Shown piece by piece: positions 5,950-9,688 of a stretch of 9,688 nucleotides of DNA. The number at the start of each line of letters is the position of its first letter. Position 1 is the stretch's first letter. Where the stretch lies: assembly GCA_013205335.1 (NCBI GenBank), contig JABMNB010000183.1, positions 1 through 9,688 of the forward strand. Reading direction: 5' to 3'. The notes below the pieces were generated by a model. That model was not told the origin of the DNA. It saw only the letters and a program-made list of their open reading frames with translations, and ran no database searches. The stretch is from Rhodospirillales bacterium. Lineage in GTDB: Bacteria > Pseudomonadota > Alphaproteobacteria > Reyranellales > Reyranellaceae. Both the position numbers and the translations under genes were made by a program.

Positions 5950-7116
5950 ATGCGCCCCTCTTCGGCCGCTGCACGCAGCCTCGTCCTTGCCCTGTTCGGC
6001 ATGGGCGCTGCGTCGTTCGCGGCCCACGGGCAGAACGTCACCGCCTTCAATCCCTACTCCGGCACGGGCCTCCCGGGCGGCCCCATCCCGCAATACGGAT
6101 CCCAGGCCGCTTATCCGATCAGCACGGTCGCTCCCGGTCCGACGGCCGGTCCGGCCTTCAATCCCTGGACTTTGGGCGGCCAGGCGGCTGGGGCGGGCCG
6201 GGCCCCTGCCGGCGCCCCGACAGCCGCTCCGGCAATGGTGACGGCGGGTCCGCCGCAGGCCTACGCGCCATCGGTGCAAGCATACGATCCAGGCACCAAC
6301 CTGCCGCCGCCCCCTCCGGGACGGATCAAGAGCCGTGTCGTGGCCGTCCCCGAGCTGACGACGAGCCGCAGCAAGCCTCGCCATATCCAGAAGGCGAGCG
6401 CCGCCTCCGTAGCACCCGCTCCAGAGCCTGCGGCCACGCCCGCACCAGCGGCACCTCCGGTGGCGAGTGTCCCGCCCCCTCAGGCCCCGAACCCCATCGC
6501 AAAGCCCGCCCCTGTGCCAGAAACGCCTGCGATCGCCACGCCGGCGCCCGTCCCCGTTGCGACGCCTGCCGCGCCGGCGGCCATTCCGGCGCCCCCACCG
6601 CCCATGGCGGCTGCGCCGGCGCGACCGTCCTCAGCACCTGCGGCCTCTGCACCTCCTGCGACGGCGGTGGCTCCAGGCACGCCACTCGCGACGGCGCCGG
6701 CACCCGCTCCTGCAGCGTCGCCTCCACTGGCCGCAACCCGTCCGCCTCAGCCTCCTGCGGCTCCACAAAGCCAGATGGCGGCGCTCGCCCCGGCACCTTC
6801 GCCACCACCCGCCGCACCGACGCGCAATGCCGTGGCGGTTACCTTGACGTTCAACGCCCGGTCGACCGAACTATCGGATGCTTCGAAGGCCGAACTCGAT
6901 CGTGTCGCCAAGAACATCGTCGAAGGCGCGCCTCGCCAGGTGGAGCTGCGCGCCTTTACCGACAGCGCCGATCCGGACAGCCGCAAGGTCTCGCTGGCAC
7001 GCGCGTTGATCGTGCGGAATTACCTGATCGACAAGGGCGTGAGGTCCAAGATCGAGATCGCCTCCGTCGCAGGCGGTGGCGGCGAGCGGGTCGAAGTCCT
7101 GGTGCCGAAAACATGA
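5950..7116 (+). CDS. Secreted OmpA-family (OmpA/MotB C-terminal-like) protein with long Ala/Pro-rich linker
   Basis: The product is 388 aa from ATG 5950. Residues 1-27 are a signal peptide: Arg2/Arg9, a hydrophobic core 'SLVLALFGMG', and a probable cut after 'AAHG'. There is no lipobox Cys, so it is not a lipoprotein. Residues 28-150 are low complexity, Gly/Pro-rich, with a run of five prolines at 119-123. Residues 151-290 contain 49 prolines and 49 alanines in 140 positions by my count, an extended linker that could span much of the periplasm. Residues about 293-388 form an OmpA/MotB-like domain ('VTLTFNARSTELSD', 'LRAFTDSADPD', 'SLARALIVRNYL'). Its Asp338 and Arg351 match the Asp/Arg pair that holds the peptidoglycan diaminopimelate group in this family. 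No beta-barrel is visible. It starts 154 bp after suhB and ends 37 bp before the MotA-like gene, suggesting one envelope operon. Its exact role is unknown. Confidence 0.8.
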   Translation: MRPSSAAARSLVLALFGMGAASFAAHGQNVTAFNPYSGTGLPGGPIPQYGSQAAYPISTVAPGPTAGPAFNPWTLGGQAAGAGRAPAGAPTAAPAMVTAGPPQAYAPSVQAYDPGTNLPPPPPGRIKSRVVAVPELTTSRSKPRHIQKASAASVAPAPEPAATPAPAAPPVASVPPPQAPNPIAKPAPVPETPAIATPAPVPVATPAAPAAIPAPPPPMAAAPARPSSAPAASAPPATAVAPGTPLATAPAPAPAASPPLAATRPPQPPAAPQSQMAALAPAPSPPPAAPTRNAVAVTLTFNARSTELSDASKAELDRVAKNIVEGAPRQVELRAFTDSADPDSRKVSLARALIVRNYLIDKGVRSKIEIASVAGGGGERVEVLVPKT

Positions 7117-7153
7117 TCTCCCCGCAAACGTCGCGCAGGCATCGGAAGACCGC

Positions 7154-8302
7154 ATGAGCAATCCGCTTCCGTATCTCGTCCGCATGCTCCTGTTTCTCGT
7201 GATCGTGGGCTGCATCGCCTACCTCCTCCACGAAGACCTGCTGCGCGTGTTCTTCAACACGCCGATCCTCAACGGCGTCATCGTGGGCGTCCTCGTGATC
7301 GGCATCTTCTTCGTGATGCGCCAGGTCCTCTCGCTTTGGCCCGAGGTGCGCTGGCTGCGGCGCTTCCAGCACCGCGAGCCCGGCGCCCCGCTTCTCGACA
7401 CCGGCTCGATCGAACTGATGGCACCGATGGCCGCCATGATGGGCGAGCGTCAGGACAATTTCCGCCTGTCCCCGACGGCGACGCGCGCCATGCTCGACGG
7501 CATCGCCAGCCGCCTCGACGAGCGGCGTGAACTCAGCCGCTACATGATCGGCCTGCTGATCTTCCTCGGCCTGCTCGGGACCTTCTGGGGCCTGCTCGAG
7601 ACGATCGGCGCCGTCGCCGACGCCATCGTCGGCATGCAGGTCACGGGCGGCGACGCCGTGCAGATATTCGCCAAGCTGAAGCAGGGCATCGAGGGGCCGC
7701 TCAAGGGCATGTCGACCGCCTTCGGCGCCTCGCTGTTCGGACTGTCCGGCTCGCTCGTGCTGGGCTTCCTCGAGCTGCAGGCCAGCCAGGCGCAGGGTCG
7801 CTTTCACACCGAACTCGAGGAGTGGCTGGCCGGCGCCACGCGACTCTCAAGCGGCACCCTGCAGACCGAAGGCGAACAGGGAGTCTCGGCCTATGTCGAA
7901 GCACTGCTCGAGCGCACCGCCGACGGCCTCGATGATCTCGCGCGCACGCTTCGTCGCAGCGAAGAGGGACGCGAACAGACGGCGATGGCCAACGCCACGC
8001 TGGTCGAGCGCCTGACCTCATTGACCGAAAGCATGCGCTCGCAGCAGGCGCTTCTGGCCCGCCTCGCCGAGCAGTCGATCGAACTGCGCGGCACCGTCGA
8101 GCGGCTGACCGAGCGCAAACCCGATGCAGACAGCGAGGCGCTGCTGGCGCACCAGCGCAACCTCGAGGCCGGCCTGAGCCGGCTGATCGAAGAGAGCGTG
8201 CGCAGCCGCACCGCGCTGGCCGACGAGTTGCGCGGCGAGTTCCGCCTGCTCGCCCGTACCATCGCCTCGACGCGCGGCGCGACGCCCGCGAGTGACGGCT
8301 AG
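7154..8302 (+). CDS. MotA/TolQ/ExbB-type proton channel family protein with cytoplasmic coiled-coil tail
   Basis: The product is 382 aa from ATG 7154, with GGAAG five bases upstream; the frame is open from 7076 but that part is non-homologous. Four membrane helices are apparent: residues about 8-25, 38-56, 131-153 and 186-207. This four-helix plan with a 70-residue cytoplasmic loop between helices 2 and 3 resembles MotA and ZorA rather than three-helix TolQ/ExbB. 'LGLLGTFWGL' in helix 3 and 'AFGASLFGLSGSL' in helix 4 are the small-residue and Thr/Ser channel-lining signatures of the superfamily. Residues about 208-382 form a mostly helical, charged cytoplasmic tail with heptad-like spacing (for example 'LVERLTSLTESM'), much longer than in flagellar MotA. 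The MotB-like partner gene starts 5 bp downstream, so the two very likely form an ion-driven stator-like complex in the inner membrane. No flagellar gene is nearby; the process it powers is unknown. Confidence 0.85.
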   Translation: MSNPLPYLVRMLLFLVIVGCIAYLLHEDLLRVFFNTPILNGVIVGVLVIGIFFVMRQVLSLWPEVRWLRRFQHREPGAPLLDTGSIELMAPMAAMMGERQDNFRLSPTATRAMLDGIASRLDERRELSRYMIGLLIFLGLLGTFWGLLETIGAVADAIVGMQVTGGDAVQIFAKLKQGIEGPLKGMSTAFGASLFGLSGSLVLGFLELQASQAQGRFHTELEEWLAGATRLSSGTLQTEGEQGVSAYVEALLERTADGLDDLARTLRRSEEGREQTAMANATLVERLTSLTESMRSQQALLARLAEQSIELRGTVERLTERKPDADSEALLAHQRNLEAGLSRLIEESVRSRTALADELRGEFRLLARTIASTRGATPASDG

Positions 8303-8307
8303 CGGCC

Positions 8308-9579
8308 ATGGCGGCCGCATCCCGCCGCCGCGGAGGAGGCTCAGCCGACTATATCTGGCCGGGTTACGTCGACGCGCTGACGACCCTGCTGATGGTGCTG
8401 ATCTTCCTGCTGTCGCTGTTCAGCGTCGCCCAGTTCACATTGACCGATACGCTCAGTACTCGCGACAGCGCCATCGACGCCCTCAACAAGCAGCTCGGCA
8501 ACCTGGCCAGCGTGCTGTCGCTGGAGAAGGCGGCGAGCGATGGCTTGAAGCAGGACCTCGAGAAGCTCACCCTTCAATTCCGGCAGAGCGAGGCGGAGCG
8601 TGAGCGCCTGGGCGCCGACCTTGCGGCCCAGCGTGGCGCCGCCGATGCGCTGAGAAGCGAGCGTGACCGTCTTACCTCCGATCTCGCCAGTCAGCGCAAC
8701 TCGTCGGATGCGCTGAAGATCGAGCGCGACCAGCTCACCGAACGCCTGACCTCGATGTTGGCGGAGCGCGACCGGCTCGCCGCCTCGCTCGAAAGCGCCA
8801 ACAAGGAAGCCTCCTCAACCGCCGCAAAGGCCGGCGACCTCCAGAAGGAGATCGAGCGCCAGCGACTGGAGCTCACCCGCCTCGCCGCCTCGATGGCCGC
8901 TGCCAACCAGGACAAAGGCAAGCTGTTCGGCGACCTCACGGAGGAGCAGAAGCTCAGCGCCGAGCAGAAGGCCGCCGTGGTCCGGCTCACCGCCGAGCTG
9001 TCGGCCCTCAAGAACGAGCTGGCTCGCCTCAGCATCGTGCTCGACGCCGCTGACGCCAAGGCCAGGGAGCAGCAGGCGCAGATCGTCGATCTCGGCCAGA
9101 AACTCAACCGCGCCCTGGCCAGCAAGGTCGAGGAGCTGGCGCGCTACCGCTCGGAGTTCTTCGGCAAGCTACGAGAGGCGCTGCGTGGCCAGCGCGACGT
9201 GCAGATCGTCGGCGACCGCTTCGTGTTCCAGTCAGAAGTGCTGTTCGCCTCGGGCTCGGCCAAGCTTCAGGAGAGCGGCGAAAAGCAGCTCGCCAACGTC
9301 GGCAAGCGCCTCGTCGAGCTTGCCGCCGGCATTCCAAAGGACATCAACTGGGTGATCCAGGTCGACGGCCATACCGACAACAAGCCGATCGCCAGCCCGC
9401 AGTACCCGTCAAACTGGGAACTATCGGCTGCCCGCGCGATCGCCGTGGTCAAGTTCCTCCACAGCGAAGGCATTCCGAACGATCGCCTGGTGGCGGCGGG
9501 CTACGGCCAGTACCAGCCGCTCTCGTCCACCGATACGGCCCGCAACCGCCGCATCGAACTCAAGCTGACGAACCGGTAG
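8308..9579 (+). CDS. MotB/ZorB-like protein: membrane anchor, long periplasmic coiled coil, OmpA peptidoglycan-binding domain
   Basis: The product is 423 aa. A short basic cytoplasmic start ('SRRRGGG') leads into one helix at about 20-43, 'YVDALTTLLMVLIFLLSLF'. Asp22 at its beginning sits where MotB has its essential proton-carrying Asp32. Residues about 50-285 are a continuous coiled coil rich in Glu/Arg/Leu/Ala heptads, including three 21-residue repeats at 95-157. Residues about 298-423 are an OmpA-like domain: 'VLFASGSAKLQESG', 'VDGHTDNKPI', 'NWELSAARA', 'NRRIELKL'. Asp357 and Arg376 match the pair that grips peptidoglycan diaminopimelate. In flagellar MotB the anchor and the peptidoglycan domain are linked by a short plug region; this coil is far longer. 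The gene is coupled to the MotA-like gene with a 5-bp gap and no evident ribosome site of its own. No rho-independent terminator follows. Similar alphaproteobacterial proteins are often labelled simply peptidoglycan-binding or MotB-like protein. Confidence 0.87.
   Translation: MAAASRRRGGGSADYIWPGYVDALTTLLMVLIFLLSLFSVAQFTLTDTLSTRDSAIDALNKQLGNLASVLSLEKAASDGLKQDLEKLTLQFRQSEAERERLGADLAAQRGAADALRSERDRLTSDLASQRNSSDALKIERDQLTERLTSMLAERDRLAASLESANKEASSTAAKAGDLQKEIERQRLELTRLAASMAAANQDKGKLFGDLTEEQKLSAEQKAAVVRLTAELSALKNELARLSIVLDAADAKAREQQAQIVDLGQKLNRALASKVEELARYRSEFFGKLREALRGQRDVQIVGDRFVFQSEVLFASGSAKLQESGEKQLANVGKRLVELAAGIPKDINWVIQVDGHTDNKPIASPQYPSNWELSAARAIAVVKFLHSEGIPNDRLVAAGYGQYQPLSSTDTARNRRIELKLTNR
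8590..8778 (+). repeat. Three imperfect 63-bp tandem repeats encoding 21-residue coiled-coil units
   Basis: Within the MotB-like gene, bases 8590-8652, 8653-8715 and 8716-8778 encode successive 21-residue units (three heptads each). All share an acidic/Arg opening followed by Leu ('ERERL', 'ERDRL', 'ERDQL') and then a similar hydrophobic pattern. Units 1 and 2 also share 'DLA.QR....DAL'. The third unit has diverged at its end. The pattern suggests the coil grew by in-frame duplication in multiples of the heptad. Confidence 0.7.
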
Positions 9580-9616
9580 AGAGCAAACCACCTCCCCATG
9601 AGAGGCTGGCCGGAAA

Positions 9617-9633
9617 TGAATTGAATCAATTCA
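9617..9633. repeat. AT-rich perfect inverted repeat downstream of the MotB-like gene
   Basis: TGAATTG (9617-9623) and CAATTCA (9627-9633) are exact reverse complements around an AAT centre. The patch is strikingly AT-rich for this window and lies 38 bp after the stop codon. No T-run follows, so it is not an ordinary intrinsic terminator. It could be a protein-binding site or a 3' hairpin. Confidence 0.4.
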
Positions 9634-9641
9634 AGCACTTA

Positions 9642-9688
9642 CCTCATCCTGAGGAGCGCCGCGAAGCGGCGCGTCTCGAAGGATGGGC
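9642..9688. repeat. REP-like extragenic palindrome at the window edge
   Basis: A nested palindrome: the outer arms CATCCT (9645-9650) and AGGATG (9680-9685) enclose an inner perfect 7-bp stem GCGCCGC (9656-9662) / GCGGCGC (9666-9672) with a GAA loop, plus a GAG/CTC pair between them. From general knowledge, a near-identical element recurs many times between genes in Bradyrhizobium- and Reyranella-type genomes. Copy number cannot be judged from this single copy. It may continue past the window end. Confidence 0.7.

Noticed and set aside
5871..7157. A 428-codon open frame on the plus strand, longer than the OmpA-domain gene it overlaps
   Set aside because: It is the +1 shadow of a Pro/Ala-codon-rich gene. 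Its translation is a Arg/Gly/Ser-rich string with no domain, while the overlapping frame has a signal peptide, a ribosome site and an OmpA-like domain.
7154..9579. Complete Zorya anti-phage system
   Set aside because: The MotA/MotB-like pair resembles ZorAB in layout, but no ZorC, ZorD (helicase/nuclease) or ZorE gene is present, and the neighbours are housekeeping genes. Only sequence beyond 9688 could revive this.

Overview
The window is GC-rich chromosomal DNA with the codon bias and gene content of an alphaproteobacterium. Evidence for this is the DhnA-type class I aldolase, the EpmA/EF-P/SuhB neighbourhood, and an extragenic palindrome at the right edge of a kind I associate with Bradyrhizobium- and Reyranella-like genomes. 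The species cannot be named from sequence alone. No tRNA, rRNA, CRISPR array, transposase or phage gene was seen. Genes are tightly packed: the longest gene-free stretches are about 154 bp (5796-5949), 149 bp (324-472), 133 bp (4171-4303), 128 bp (2025-2152) and 109 bp (9580-9688).

Left part (1-2797): the 3' end of a class I fructose-bisphosphate aldolase closes with a textbook intrinsic terminator. A SnoaL-like (NTF2-fold) gene follows, then a minus-strand membrane-anchored SGNH hydrolase that overlaps it tail-to-tail. Divergent from the hydrolase is thiE (thiamine phosphate synthase), which overlaps epmA tail-to-tail.

Middle (2777-5795): this is mainly an EF-P maturation and translation neighbourhood. 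epmA (minus strand) encodes the ligase that attaches (R)-beta-lysine to EF-P. A small MmcQ/YjbR-family gene is divergent from it, followed by efp with its modifiable lysine, and then a SuhB-type inositol monophosphatase 10 bp after efp. epmB (lysine 2,3-aminomutase) is not in the window.

Right part (5950-9579): three plus-strand genes form a likely operon for a cell-envelope machine. They encode a secreted OmpA-domain protein with a roughly 140-residue Ala/Pro linker, a four-helix MotA/ZorA-like channel subunit with a long cytoplasmic coiled-coil tail, and a MotB-like partner. The partner keeps the proton-carrying Asp at the start of its single membrane helix, but separates it from its peptidoglycan-binding domain by an unusually long (about 230 residue) periplasmic coiled coil containing 21-residue repeats. 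The pair looks like an ion-driven stator unit that is neither canonical flagellar MotAB nor TolQR/ExbBD. It recalls the ZorAB half of Zorya defence, but no Zorya effector gene is visible. This trio is the most interesting part of the window. The Pro-rich member is also a plausible client of the EF-P encoded about 1.1 kb upstream.
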